A stretch of DNA of 64,000 nt from Ignavibacteria bacterium (GTDB lineage Bacteria > Bacteroidota > Ignavibacteria > Ignavibacteriales > Ignavibacteriaceae), in assembly GCA_017302895.1 (NCBI GenBank), contig JAFLBV010000002.1, positions 558,001-622,000 on the forward strand, read 5' to 3'. A model generated the notes under the pieces. The model was not told the origin of the DNA and made no database searches. It saw only the letters and a list, made by a program, of their open reading frames with translations. Below, one piece after another: positions 47,287 to 56,282 of the stretch. How positions within the stretch are numbered: the stretch's first letter is position 1; each line of letters starts with the position of its first letter. Position numbers and translations under genes: made by a program.

Positions 47287-48108
47287 ATGAATTTTAAAGC
47301 GGATTTACATACTCATACTACCCATTCAGACGGCTGGCTCTCAGTTGAGAGCCTCTTGCGTAGAGCCATACTCCAAAAACTGGATGTGCTCGCCATTACC
47401 GACCATGATACCGTTTCCGGTTATATAGAAGCACTCGAGAAAAACAAAAAATATGGCATAAAACTGGTGCCAGGAATAGAGCTGAGCGCACAATACGAAA
47501 ATTACGAGGTACATGTACTCGGCTACTGGTTTGATCCTTCAGACCCTGAACTCAATGCCTACAGCGAAACACTGAAACTCGACCGTTATCAGAGGTGCGA
47601 ACGAATTGTCGAAAATTTGCGAAATGCAGGTCACGACATCACAATGGATGATGTCAAATATGAGTGTAAAGGCGATTTCTTCGGAAGGCCGCACATAGCA
47701 AAGGCATTGATCAGAAAAAAAATAGCGCGCAACTTCACTCATGCCTTCAAGGAATTTCTCGGCAACAATTCAACCTCCTACGAAAAGAAATTCTTCATTA
47801 CTCCCGCAGACGCGATTGCTCTGATCCATCAGGCTGGAGGAATTGCCGTGCTCGCTCATCCCGGCTATCTCAATGATACTTCTCTGGATATAATCCTTCA
47901 GGAAAAATTCGATGCCATCGAGGCAATTCATCCCTCGCACACACTCCCTCAGCAACAAAAACTGATCGAAATCGCAAAACAACTGGGCATCCCATATTCC
48001 GGTGGATCAGATTTCCATGGCGGAACTTCTACTGAAAGAGGCTATATCGGCTCATATTACCTCTCCCGTGAAGAATTTGCTGCAGTCGAATCTCTCAAAA
48101 AGATGTAA
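47287..48108 (+). CDS. PHP domain phosphoesterase (RNase AM/YciV-like)
   Basis: A 273-residue metal-dependent phosphoesterase. PHP motifs: [12 protein letters not shown] at the N-terminus, [20 protein letters not shown] and SGGSDFHGG at the C-terminus. Relatives are 3',5'-nucleoside bisphosphate phosphatases or 5'-3' exoribonucleases (YciV/TrpH). The ATG at 47287 is preferred over the TTG three bases upstream. It sits directly behind the Crp/Fnr gene and is probably cotranscribed. Confidence 0.88.
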   Translation: MNFKADLHTHTTHSDGWLSVESLLRRAILQKLDVLAITDHDTVSGYIEALEKNKKYGIKLVPGIELSAQYENYEVHVLGYWFDPSDPELNAYSETLKLDRYQRCERIVENLRNAGHDITMDDVKYECKGDFFGRPHIAKALIRKKIARNFTHAFKEFLGNNSTSYEKKFFITPADAIALIHQAGGIAVLAHPGYLNDTSLDIILQEKFDAIEAIHPSHTLPQQQKLIEIAKQLGIPYSGGSDFHGGTSTERGYIGSYYLSREEFAAVESLKKM

Positions 48109-48179
48109 ATTATTCAGTTTTTTTATATTTACCCATTCTTTATGTTTCGGTACTTTATTTTTCCGATTTAAGGACAACC

Positions 48180-48647
48180 ATGAAAGAAATTAACGGATTT
48201 TTACAAGCTGACGGCTTAAAATTTGCAATTGTCGTAAGCCGCTTCAATGACTTCATTACAAACAAACTTCTTGACGGCGCTGTTGACTGCCTCCTCCGGC
48301 ATGGTGCAGATGACAACAACATTACTGTTGTCAGAGTACCGGGGGCTTTTGAAATTCCCTTTGTAGCGAAAGCTGTAGCCGAAAAAAGAGAATATGACGC
48401 TGTGATTTGCCTTGGTGCTGTTATCAGAGGTGCCACTCCTCACTTCGATTTTGTTGCCTCTGAATCTGCAAAAGGTGTCGCTAATGCTTCACTCGCCACT
48501 GGTGTTCCCCTCATCTACGGTATTCTTACAACTGATACCATTGAACAGGCCGTTGAAAGAGCAGGAACAAAAGCCGGAAACAAGGGCTGGGACGCTGCCC
48601 TCACAGCTATTGAAACAGCCAACCTGTTAAGTGAATTAAAAAAGTAA
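48180..48647 (+). CDS. ribH: 6,7-dimethyl-8-ribityllumazine synthase
   Basis: Penultimate step of riboflavin synthesis, condensing the pyrimidinedione with 3,4-dihydroxybutanone phosphate. The 155-residue protein has [39 protein letters not shown] with catalytic His88, and GILTTDT. Standard length. AAGGA precedes the ATG. No FMN riboswitch is visible in the 71-bp leader. Confidence 0.96.
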   Translation: MKEINGFLQADGLKFAIVVSRFNDFITNKLLDGAVDCLLRHGADDNNITVVRVPGAFEIPFVAKAVAEKREYDAVICLGAVIRGATPHFDFVASESAKGVANASLATGVPLIYGILTTDTIEQAVERAGTKAGNKGWDAALTAIETANLLSELKK

Positions 48648-48660
48648 TCACTCGCACCCT

Positions 48661-50922
48661 ATGCCTAAATTTATCTTTACTCTACTCTTTTTAGCTTCTT
48701 TACAGTTTCTTTTTGCCCAGGAAGCTTCAAACTGGAGGATTTACTCAAACAAGAGTAATCTCTCTTCGGCTGTTTACGACGGAAAGATGATTTGGGCGGG
48801 TTCCGATGGCGGTGCCTGGGCTTTTTCGATTAACGATTCCTCCTTTTCAGAATTTACAAAAGCCAACGGACTAAATGGCTCTCCTGTAACCGCAGTCGTC
48901 ATTGATAATTACAAAAAGGTCTGGTTCGGAAGTAAAAACGGTACGATCGATGTTTATGACCCGGCATCAGGTATATTCAAACGGGTGATGGCAATCGCAT
49001 CCTCAGGTAAACCTCAAAGGGGAATCAATGATTTTGTTCTCTCCGGTGATACAGTTATCGCGTGTACCGATTTTGGCATTTCCCTGATCAACAGCAAAAC
49101 TCTTGATTTTTACGATACCTATATAAAATTCGGAAGTATCGCCGCCAATTCGAAAGTTTATTCTGTTTACCGCGATAATCTCTTCTATGTAGCTACACAG
49201 GGCGGGCTGGCTGTTCAAAAACCGGGCACCGTGAATCTTAATGATCCAAACGCCTGGGATGTCTATACAAATATTCCCGGTTCAGGAACCACAGTTTTTC
49301 AACTGGTCACAAATGACAATGGCTCTTACCTTGTTGGCACAAACAAAGGATTATTCAAATTTGCTGCAGGTGCTTTCACTTCATTCAGTCAGATGCTCGA
49401 CAATAAGTCGGTTAAAAAACTGCGGAAACAAGGCGGGATCAGTTGGATTCTCGCAGATTACTCCATCGCAGGAGGTACGAGAAGTGGCTTCTACGGATTT
49501 GAAAACGGACAACTGACTTCCTCAATTACTGACCTCAGCATAATGTACGACATCATAACCTCTGTCGACGGATTTCTTTATGCCCCCGGAATGGAGGGAT
49601 TATACAGCTACAAGTTTGGCACCGGTGGAAAATTCATCTCACCAAACTCTCCCGCTGCAAATCTTTTCAGCGGAATCACCGTCGACAAGTCAGGTAACAT
49701 CTACTCCGCAAGTGGAAGGGATTTAACAGGCAAAGGTTTCTACAAATTCGACGGTAGCAAATGGACAAACTATGATGTCTACAATACTCCAGTTCTCCCA
49801 ACAAACTCATATTACAATACATATTCTGCAACGGATGGAAGCGTATATGTTGGAAGTTACGGGAAAGGGTTTGTAAGAATAAAACCGGACGGGCAAATAA
49901 TTCCTTTTACAAGACAGAATTCGCCGCTGGTTGGCATAAGTGCCGATCCAAATTTTCTCGTGGTTTCCGCTTTTAAAAATGATTCCAAAGGAAATCTTTG
50001 GATACTGAACTTCGACGCAGGCGACAGAAAAACTCTTAATCTGCTCACCCCCGACAGCACCTGGTATGGATTTGAAAATCCACTCGGTACCGGGCTGACG
50101 AACTATTCTTATTTGGAAGTTGATCAGAACGATACAAAATGGTTCTCGAGTCCGCTTCGAAACGCAATCTATTACTTTAATGAGAAGAACACACCCTCAA
50201 ATACCGCTGACGATATCACAGGTCAGTTAAATGAGGCGGGTGGCTTGAACGGACAAAAGATAAATGCTCTTGCAATAGATAAAAGGGGTGACCTTTGGGT
50301 AGGCACTGACCTTGGTGTTCAGATTGTCACATCCCTCAGCACTGTGCTACAAAACAGTTCCACTGCCAAACCCAGAGTTTCCACTGTCTTCTCGTTGAGG
50401 CAGCAAAAAATAAATTCGATAGTAGTCGATCCTGTAAACAGGAAATGGGTGGGAACAGATGCCGGACTATTTTTAGTCTCTGCCGATGGCACCAACCTGA
50501 TCGCTTTTTATGATGCATCAAACAGCCCTTTGCTAACGAACGAAATTACGATCATGGGAAGCGATCCTAAATCAGGAAAAATATTCGTCGGTCAAACTGG
50601 CGGGCTGATCTCTTTCGTAACACAGGCACCTGCACCAAACGCCGATTATTCGGCTCTTTCTGTCTATCCAAGTCCTTTTAAACCGGGAAATGGAATCAAT
50701 CTCACAATAGACGGTTTAATCAAAGACTCCGATGTAAGCATCCTTGATATTTCCGGAAACAAGATTACATCATTTTCATCACCGGGTGGAAGAATCGCCT
50801 CCTGGGACGGTAAAGACGACTCCGGCAATTTTGTTGCTACCGGAGTCTATATAATTGTTGTTTCCGATAAAGAAGGCAACACAGTCTCAAAAACGAAAAC
50901 GGCTGTAATCCGGAAGAATTAA
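48661..50922 (+). CDS. PorZ-like beta-propeller protein with T9SS-type C-terminal domain
   Basis: A 753-residue exported protein; signal peptide 1-19 (FIFTLLFLASLQFLFAQ). The start NWRIYSNKSNLSSAVYDGKMIWAGSDGG and repeated propeller blades (KVWFGSKNGTIDVYD, DLWVGTDLGVQIV, RKWVGTDAGLFLV) resemble PorZ and two-component-regulator propellers. The C-terminus is a FlgD/sorting-like Ig domain (YPSPFKPGNG, SWDGKDDSGNFVATGVYIIVVSD). PorZ is part of the T9SS surface attachment complex and handles anionic LPS. Its presence fits the many cargo genes here. The last codon overlaps the stop of the convergent gene. Confidence 0.75.
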   Translation: MPKFIFTLLFLASLQFLFAQEASNWRIYSNKSNLSSAVYDGKMIWAGSDGGAWAFSINDSSFSEFTKANGLNGSPVTAVVIDNYKKVWFGSKNGTIDVYDPASGIFKRVMAIASSGKPQRGINDFVLSGDTVIACTDFGISLINSKTLDFYDTYIKFGSIAANSKVYSVYRDNLFYVATQGGLAVQKPGTVNLNDPNAWDVYTNIPGSGTTVFQLVTNDNGSYLVGTNKGLFKFAAGAFTSFSQMLDNKSVKKLRKQGGISWILADYSIAGGTRSGFYGFENGQLTSSITDLSIMYDIITSVDGFLYAPGMEGLYSYKFGTGGKFISPNSPAANLFSGITVDKSGNIYSASGRDLTGKGFYKFDGSKWTNYDVYNTPVLPTNSYYNTYSATDGSVYVGSYGKGFVRIKPDGQIIPFTRQNSPLVGISADPNFLVVSAFKNDSKGNLWILNFDAGDRKTLNLLTPDSTWYGFENPLGTGLTNYSYLEVDQNDTKWFSSPLRNAIYYFNEKNTPSNTADDITGQLNEAGGLNGQKINALAIDKRGDLWVGTDLGVQIVTSLSTVLQNSSTAKPRVSTVFSLRQQKINSIVVDPVNRKWVGTDAGLFLVSADGTNLIAFYDASNSPLLTNEITIMGSDPKSGKIFVGQTGGLISFVTQAPAPNADYSALSVYPSPFKPGNGINLTIDGLIKDSDVSILDISGNKITSFSSPGGRIASWDGKDDSGNFVATGVYIIVVSDKEGNTVSKTKTAVIRKN

Positions 50923-51491
50923 TTCAGGTATAAGATCCAGAAGACCACCGGAACAAGTATACCTGCAGCCAGTATCCACTTCCCTCTTCCCTGAGGTCCG
51001 TTTTTTCCTTTTACCATAATCACACCGGACAAAGCCAGGAACGCCAGCAAGACCGCAAAAACATCCGCAACCCATGTCCAAATTTTCTTCGGTTTGTTCA
51101 GATGCAGAAAATTTACTTCCTTCAAAACAGGTTTTCCACTCGTGGTTTCAATCGAAAGTTCACCCGTTGCCATGTTAAAATCGATCACTTTTCCCTCAAA
51201 AAAGAGTTTTATCTTTTCCTCTGATTCAGAGAAAGTTTCCATCGGTTTTTCATTTATTTTAAGATGTGCGAGCACAATGCTGTCTATCTTCTCTGAAGCC
51301 CAGTATGCCCTTGGAAGTGTATCCGCCTTCAACACCTCGGTTGTAATGGTGTAACTTGGATTCCAGTCATCAATATGATTCACCGCAACCCCGGAAATTG
51401 CATATATAATTGTAAGTCCCGCAATAAAATAACCGATGTCCCTGTGCCATTTTCGTAAAAATATCCTGATTTTCTTCTCTCTCTCACTCAT
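50919..51491 (-). CDS. PepSY-associated membrane protein
   Basis: A 190-residue membrane protein with WHRDIGYFIAGLTIIYAISGVAVNHID (helix 1, about 14-38), an extracytoplasmic part with FFEGKVIDFNMATGEL (PepSY-like strand), and two C-terminal helices (about 133-160 and 168-188). Such PepSY_TM proteins are often linked to iron or siderophore reduction. The conserved His in helix 1 and in LHLNKPKKIWTW could be haem ligands. GGAGAAG precedes the ATG. Its stop codon overlaps that of the PorZ-like gene in the shared bases TTAA. Confidence 0.8.
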   Translation of the reverse strand: MSEREKKIRIFLRKWHRDIGYFIAGLTIIYAISGVAVNHIDDWNPSYTITTEVLKADTLPRAYWASEKIDSIVLAHLKINEKPMETFSESEEKIKLFFEGKVIDFNMATGELSIETTSGKPVLKEVNFLHLNKPKKIWTWVADVFAVLLAFLALSGVIMVKGKNGPQGRGKWILAAGILVPVVFWILYLN

Positions 51492-51507
51492 ATTCTTCTC
51501 CGGAAAT

Positions 51508-51544
51508 TAAAAAAAAAGTCTTACACCCTTTTAGAGTGCAAGAC
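51508..51544 (-). terminator. Terminator of the DUF4920-like gene
   Basis: Stem GTCTTACACC/GAGTGCAAGAC with G-T pairs (51518-51544) followed on the minus strand by nine or more T, 25 bp after the gene. Confidence 0.8.
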
Positions 51545-51568
51545 CTTGAAGAAAGGCTGTTCAGCCTC

Positions 51569-52033
51569 TTAAAATATTTTAGCGCCAATACCTTTAATTC
51601 TGTAAACTGTTTTACCCGATTTAATGGTGGAGGGATCAAATTTTGTTCCCTGTTCTTCAGCTTTGTGTTTCTCAGCTTCAATCAACTCTTCTTTTGTGTA
51701 AACGAGTTCTTCCACTTCACCTTCTACAAGGGCTTTGTGTCCCTTTTTGCTTACCGGGAAAACAATAACGCCATCTTCAACCTTGATTTTGATTTTCTGA
51801 CCTTTTTTATCACCGGATATCTCCATCCAGCAACCTCTTTTTTCACAGACATCAAGGATTGTGCCTTCCACGAGGACTTTTTTACCAACATATTTTTTAG
51901 GAGAATCGAGAATCGTCGAAATCTTTGTTTTTGTTTTAAGAGTTGTCCCTTTTCCGTAAACATCGCCTTTTTGTGAATAAGCAACTCCGGAAAGTATGCA
52001 TAATGCCAATATGAAGCTAAATACAGCTTTCAT
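51569..52033 (-). CDS. DUF4920-like periplasmic protein
   Basis: 154 residues from the ATG at 52033, preceded by AAGGA and starting a signal peptide (KAVFSFILALCILSGVAYS); the frame extends to 52138 but without support. The mature part is OB-fold-like: YVGKKVLVEGTILDVCEKRGCWMEISGD, with a C-x4-CW pair as in DUF4920 proteins, then a charged region. Metal or disulfide role for the cysteines is inference. Function unknown. Confidence 0.7.
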   Translation of the reverse strand: MKAVFSFILALCILSGVAYSQKGDVYGKGTTLKTKTKISTILDSPKKYVGKKVLVEGTILDVCEKRGCWMEISGDKKGQKIKIKVEDGVIVFPVSKKGHKALVEGEVEELVYTKEELIEAEKHKAEEQGTKFDPSTIKSGKTVYRIKGIGAKIF

Positions 52034-52134
52034 GTTTATTCCTTTTTTTAATGATTGACAGTTCAAATATAATCTAAAATCTTTTAACTCTTTTGTTTTG
52101 ACAACAGTTTGATCAGAATGGTTTAACCCCGATC

Positions 52135-54981
52135 TCAACCCGTCTCCTCTGCAACCAGCAGTTCCTGAATGAATGCCGAGAACTTAACCATATCCAGGGG
52201 CTTCGTATAGAAAAAGTCAAATCCTTCATCAATAATCCTCATTTTATCACCATTCAGCGCGTACCCGGTTACCGCGATAAACGGGATACTTTCATAGCCG
52301 GGCAGACTTCTAATCCTCTTCATTGTATCGATCCCGTCGAGACCCTCTCCCAGATTAATATCCATAATTACTACTGAATATTTTTTCTCTGCTGCCATCC
52401 TGAGAGCAGCTTCTCCGCTCCTTACAGTATCAACCGTACAAATCCTCCTAAGGTAGAGAGCTATCACATCAGAATTTATCTTACTGTCTTCAACAAGGAG
52501 TATCTCGTTCATATTCGATTTTTGAATTTGCCTGTTAAATTGCCGTATCAGTTCCTTGTCACCGGAATCCTCATTCGGCACGCCATCAGGTTGCAGAACA
52601 ATAGTGAGCGAAGTCCTTTTACCAGGTACGCTCTCAATCTTTATGGTACCACCAAGCTTCTTAAGAATCTCTTTTGTTATTCTCAATCCAAATCCACCGG
52701 TCGGCATCGTTTTGGAAATGTCGGGAGTGAAAGACCCCGCCTCCCTGAAAATTGAATCTATAATCTCTTTTTTGATACCCGGTCCGGTATCTGTCACCCT
52801 TATCAGAAGTTCATCCGACTCACCGGGTGTTCTCATCACTTCCACTCTTATCGAGCCTTCTGTTGTAAACCTGACGGCATTGTCGAGAAGATTGCCCGTG
52901 GCTTTTGCTATTAATCCGGCATCTGTGACTATTTTTATCCCCTCCTGCACATAGGTATCAAACCGGAGCCCTTTGTCCTCTGCCATCTCTTTGTAATAGG
53001 CAAATATTTCCTGAAGTGCCGCTCCGATATCCGTAAGCCTCAAATCCACCCGCCATGAATCCTTCTCCATATCGAGAATATTGGCAACCGAGTCAAGTTT
53101 CTTGATCACCCTGTCGGCAGAGTGCTTAATCGACTTCAACAATTTTCGCTGATTGTAGTCGGTAACTTCAGTTATCAGTATATCAAGGAATCCTGTTATC
53201 CCGTTCAAGGGATCCCTGATTTCCAGCCCAAGATTTTCGAGAATCGCCACTTTCTCCCTGTGGAGCAGATCAAAGTGATCCCTTTGCTTCCTGATGTCAC
53301 TTTCAAGCTTTTTACGCGAAGTCACATCCTGCTTAAATGCAACAAGTTTATCAATAGCTCCGCTTCTGTCTTTTATTGCAGAAATGGAAGCAGAATCCCA
53401 ATAGTGGCTGCCGTCTTTCTTTTTGTTGATTATGTCACCCTGCCAAATCTCACCCGAAAGAACAACTTTCCACAGATTTTCATAGAACTGTGGTGGTAGA
53501 ACACCCGATTTAAGTATCGAAGGTTTCTGTCCCAGCATCTCCTCCGGCAAGTAACCTGTAATATCGGCAATTCGCTTATTGATATATTTGATGATGCCTG
53601 AAGGGTCGGTTACGACAATTCCGACAGGTGCCTGTTCAATAATTTCACGGAAGAAATCTGATTTAGTAAGTTCTTCATAATGCCAGGTCAAATCATGTGC
53701 CACACCGGTAATCATTGCAGGATTACCCGCTTTGTCAAAATTCACTTCAACTACCGACCTGATATATCTGATCTTCTTTGTTTCAGGATCAATTATTCTG
53801 TAATCAACCGAGTAGCCTTTGAAATCATTTATCAATGAAGTGGCGGCTTTTTCAACTTTTTCCCTGTCTTCAACCGCAATCAACTCGTTCATCTTCGTTT
53901 GAAGGAATTTCAGTTCCTCGGGGTCGTCACGCATAACCCGCCTAATTCCGAAAAGATCGAAAATGTCATCACTGATCCATACTTTCCCCTGATTAAGATC
54001 AATTTCCCAGTTTCCCGAAAGAGTCAGTTTATTTAACCGTGACATTCTTTCATAATTAACCCTGTCTTCAATGAATTCCTTCTGCACTTCCCCGGGATAA
54101 CGAAGAAGCAAAATCCACCCGATGTGACTTTCATCCTCCGCCTTCACTGGCGAAATAACGCCTGTGATTGAACTTTCACGAACACCGAACTTTAACCGTG
54201 CAGTATTACCGAGACGGAAGTTCAAACCCGATGCTCTAACCTGTTCAAGAATTGATTTAAGATTCTGTCCTGTGTCAAGATCATCTATTTGTACAATATC
54301 AGTAATCTTTTTGTTCACAAACTGATCATAGGAGAGATCGAGAGTCACTTCGGCACTGTAGTTAAGATAGGTCACCACTCCGCTTTTATCTACCATAATC
54401 AACGGATCACCAACCGCAGCTATCGCAGAGCCAAGGTCTTTGTTGGATTTGGTCAGGCTGTCGATTTCGGAGTATCGTAGTGAAAAATCCCTCTGACTTG
54501 CGAAACACCCAAGAAGGAGCCCGTTGTTATCGTAAATGTTTACAAACTCGGTCTCAATCCAGATCTGCATCCCGGGGGAAATCTCCTCCGAAGTTTCGAG
54601 GTGCAGCCAGCCGGTCTTCAAAAGTTTTCTCCAGGCAGACTTCCCGCTCTTTACATCATAATAGAAATATCTCTCGGGCGAAACACCCATAAGATTTCCG
54701 TGGAAACCGGGATTTAATTCCGTTGCCCGTTTGTTGAAAATGGTGATCTGTTGAGTTTTGAAGATATGTTCGAAGAGCTGGGGATCCTCATTTTCGGGGT
54801 CCCATTCGACAGGTTGATTCAGCATCATGGCAAAAAAGCCGTCGGGTGATGCTTCAAAAAGAAGTCTTAAGATATAATTGGTGTAGGGCTCGGTGTGAAC
54901 CGAACTTACTTTTGGCAGTATTCCGTCAGAATTTTTGGCAGGGTTTATCACTGTTGCCCTTCTTGACCTTGCTTCGTCCAT
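52135..54981 (-). CDS. PAS-domain hybrid sensor kinase lacking the phospho-acceptor His, with C-terminal receiver
   Basis: About 948 residues from ATG 54981 (GAGGGAG upstream); the longer frame to 55062 overlaps the previous gene. Soluble. PAS-like regions lie at about 175-300, 320-440 and 445-560 (APVGIVVTDPSGIIKYINKRI). The dimerisation helix reads ENLGLEIRDPLNGI where kinases have SHEIRTPLNGI: the His is Leu586 (CTG, bases 53226-53224). The ATPase domain is complete (NLLDNAVRF, DTGPGI, GGFGLRI). The receiver (about 825-940) keeps its Asp (VVIMDINLGEGLDG) and Lys (FYTKP). It cannot autophosphorylate in the usual way and may act as a phosphate relay, phosphatase or scaffold. Confidence 0.85.
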   Translation of the reverse strand: MDEARSRRATVINPAKNSDGILPKVSSVHTEPYTNYILRLLFEASPDGFFAMMLNQPVEWDPENEDPQLFEHIFKTQQITIFNKRATELNPGFHGNLMGVSPERYFYYDVKSGKSAWRKLLKTGWLHLETSEEISPGMQIWIETEFVNIYDNNGLLLGCFASQRDFSLRYSEIDSLTKSNKDLGSAIAAVGDPLIMVDKSGVVTYLNYSAEVTLDLSYDQFVNKKITDIVQIDDLDTGQNLKSILEQVRASGLNFRLGNTARLKFGVRESSITGVISPVKAEDESHIGWILLLRYPGEVQKEFIEDRVNYERMSRLNKLTLSGNWEIDLNQGKVWISDDIFDLFGIRRVMRDDPEELKFLQTKMNELIAVEDREKVEKAATSLINDFKGYSVDYRIIDPETKKIRYIRSVVEVNFDKAGNPAMITGVAHDLTWHYEELTKSDFFREIIEQAPVGIVVTDPSGIIKYINKRIADITGYLPEEMLGQKPSILKSGVLPPQFYENLWKVVLSGEIWQGDIINKKKDGSHYWDSASISAIKDRSGAIDKLVAFKQDVTSRKKLESDIRKQRDHFDLLHREKVAILENLGLEIRDPLNGITGFLDILITEVTDYNQRKLLKSIKHSADRVIKKLDSVANILDMEKDSWRVDLRLTDIGAALQEIFAYYKEMAEDKGLRFDTYVQEGIKIVTDAGLIAKATGNLLDNAVRFTTEGSIRVEVMRTPGESDELLIRVTDTGPGIKKEIIDSIFREAGSFTPDISKTMPTGGFGLRITKEILKKLGGTIKIESVPGKRTSLTIVLQPDGVPNEDSGDKELIRQFNRQIQKSNMNEILLVEDSKINSDVIALYLRRICTVDTVRSGEAALRMAAEKKYSVVIMDINLGEGLDGIDTMKRIRSLPGYESIPFIAVTGYALNGDKMRIIDEGFDFFYTKPLDMVKFSAFIQELLVAEETG

Positions 54982-54991
54982 AAAACTCCCT

Positions 54992-55414
54992 CTATTCCTT
55001 AATGTAAACTGAGGTGAAACCAATCCCCTGCGATTCAGGGTTATGTGACCAGCTTTTGTCATTTCCGGTACTGATAAAGTAAATTCCCGGTTTTAATTTA
55101 ATATCAGGTTCCACTTCCCAAAGTGCAGATGCTACATTATTCCGCCCCTGCTTTCCCTCAGCCTGCCACTTCCCGATCACTTTTCCCGGTCTGTCGGTCA
55201 GAATTATCTCACCCGCTGGGGCTCCCTTTCCGTCATTCCAATGGTAAGTTCTGATTTTTGCTATCTCAATCTCTGAATACACTTCAAACTGAAAAGGCAT
55301 CGCTGCCCCCTGAGTTACAGGAGAATTATTCTCATTCGAATAAGCCTTTTTCACATTCGAGGAACAGCCTGCAAGCAAAAGAGGCAAAAGGAAAACAAAC
55401 ACTTTATATTTCAT
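54992..55414 (-). CDS. Lipoprotein of unknown function
   Basis: About 140 residues. Lipobox LLAGC after KYKVFVFLLPL; ATG at 55414 gives the cleanest signal (55438 and 55423 also possible). The mature part resembles an FlgD/Ig-like fold (IRTYHWNDGKGAPAGEIILT, GIYFISTGNDKSW). It lies 10 bp upstream of the hybrid kinase gene on the same strand, so the two are probably cotranscribed and it might pass an envelope signal. Confidence 0.65.
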   Translation of the reverse strand: MKYKVFVFLLPLLLAGCSSNVKKAYSNENNSPVTQGAAMPFQFEVYSEIEIAKIRTYHWNDGKGAPAGEIILTDRPGKVIGKWQAEGKQGRNNVASALWEVEPDIKLKPGIYFISTGNDKSWSHNPESQGIGFTSVYIKE

Positions 55415-55438
55415 TAATGGCATACCGCTAAAATTCAT

Positions 55439-55689
55439 ACAATCCGAAAAGATAATTTACTTCATTTAACTGAAATAATTAAATTATTTTTAGACCGGTG
55501 CGGAATAGATCACAAAATTCATACAGGTATTAGGGATTAGGTATCAGGTATTATTTTTTTGATTGGAGATGGAGACTACCTCACCGATGCCAAGGGGATG
55601 CGTTTGGCACAGTCCCTTTCCTGAACCACCCCCCTTGCCCCCCATTCTTCTAAAGATGGGGGAAAATAAATTGTGAATTGTCGCTGGTT
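55439..55689. other. Intergenic repeat-rich region upstream of the tandem array
   Basis: Holds the words 'attagggattaggta' (55529) shared with 15996, G/C-rich text like that at 6650, and a hairpin CCCCCAT/ATGGGGG at 55639-55662. No gene recognised. Confidence 0.5.
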
Positions 55690-56034
55690 CTACGAACATT
55701 TAACCCCACTACGGGGGTAATCAAGGTATAACCATTTTAATCTACGAACATTCAACCCCACTACGGGGGTAATCAAGGTATAGTCGTCTTAATCTACGAA
55801 CATATAACCCCACTACGGGGGTAATCAAGGTATAGTCGTCTTAATCTACAAACATTCAACCCCACTGCGGGGGTAATCAAGGTATAATTGTCTTAATCTA
55901 CAAACATTCAACCCCACTACGGGGGTAATGAAGGAATAATCGTCTTAATCTACAAACATTCAAACCCACTGCGGGGGTAATTAAGGAATAATCGTTTTAA
56001 TCTACTACGAATATTCAACCCCGCTACGGGGGTG
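55690..56034. repeat. 52-bp tandem repeat array, six full units and one partial
   Basis: Units start at 55690, 55742, 55794, 55846, 55898, 55950 and 56002, exactly 52 bp apart. Each begins CTACGAACATTCA or CTACAAACATTCA, has a hairpin ACCCC-ACTAC-GGGGGT and runs on to TAATCAAGGTATA and TCTTAAT. The whole unit is conserved, with no variable spacer, so it is a minisatellite and not a CRISPR array. Confidence 0.92.
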
Positions 56035-56109
56035 AGATCGTTTCCATCCTTTTTCATCTTGATTATCGTGTTCAAAAAAGATGTCGTCACGAGGTATCAC
56101 CGGTCGGGT

Positions 56110-56140
56110 GGACAATCGAGACGATTGTCGCTCCTTTTCC
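56110..56140 (+). repeat. Dispersed hairpin repeat, copy C
   Basis: Identical to 16046-16076 (stem GACAATCG/CGATTGTC, then GCTCCTTTTCC). Followed by ATCCGTG words to 56222 and 'cagctcatagttcatag' at 56253, the same order as at 16046-16305. Confidence 0.9.
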
Positions 56141-56282
56141 GAAATCGAAGTTTTTCGTATGTCCGTGAAATCCGTGGGACTATTCCCTATCCGTGGGCAT
56201 TCGTTGAATCCGTCTCATCCGTGTGCCATTTCATATCCATCGCAAAAGGGGCAGCTCATAGTTCATAGATCATAGTTAATAG

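Noticed and set aside
48109..48179. FMN riboswitch before ribH
   Set aside because: The leader is short and AT-rich without the conserved RFN elements.
55690..56034. CRISPR array
   Set aside because: The whole 52-bp period is conserved, there are no unique spacers, and no cas gene is in the window.
56032..56275. Overlapping ORFs in the repeat region
   Set aside because: They read through copies of dispersed repeats (hairpin and ATCCGTG words) and have no features of their own.
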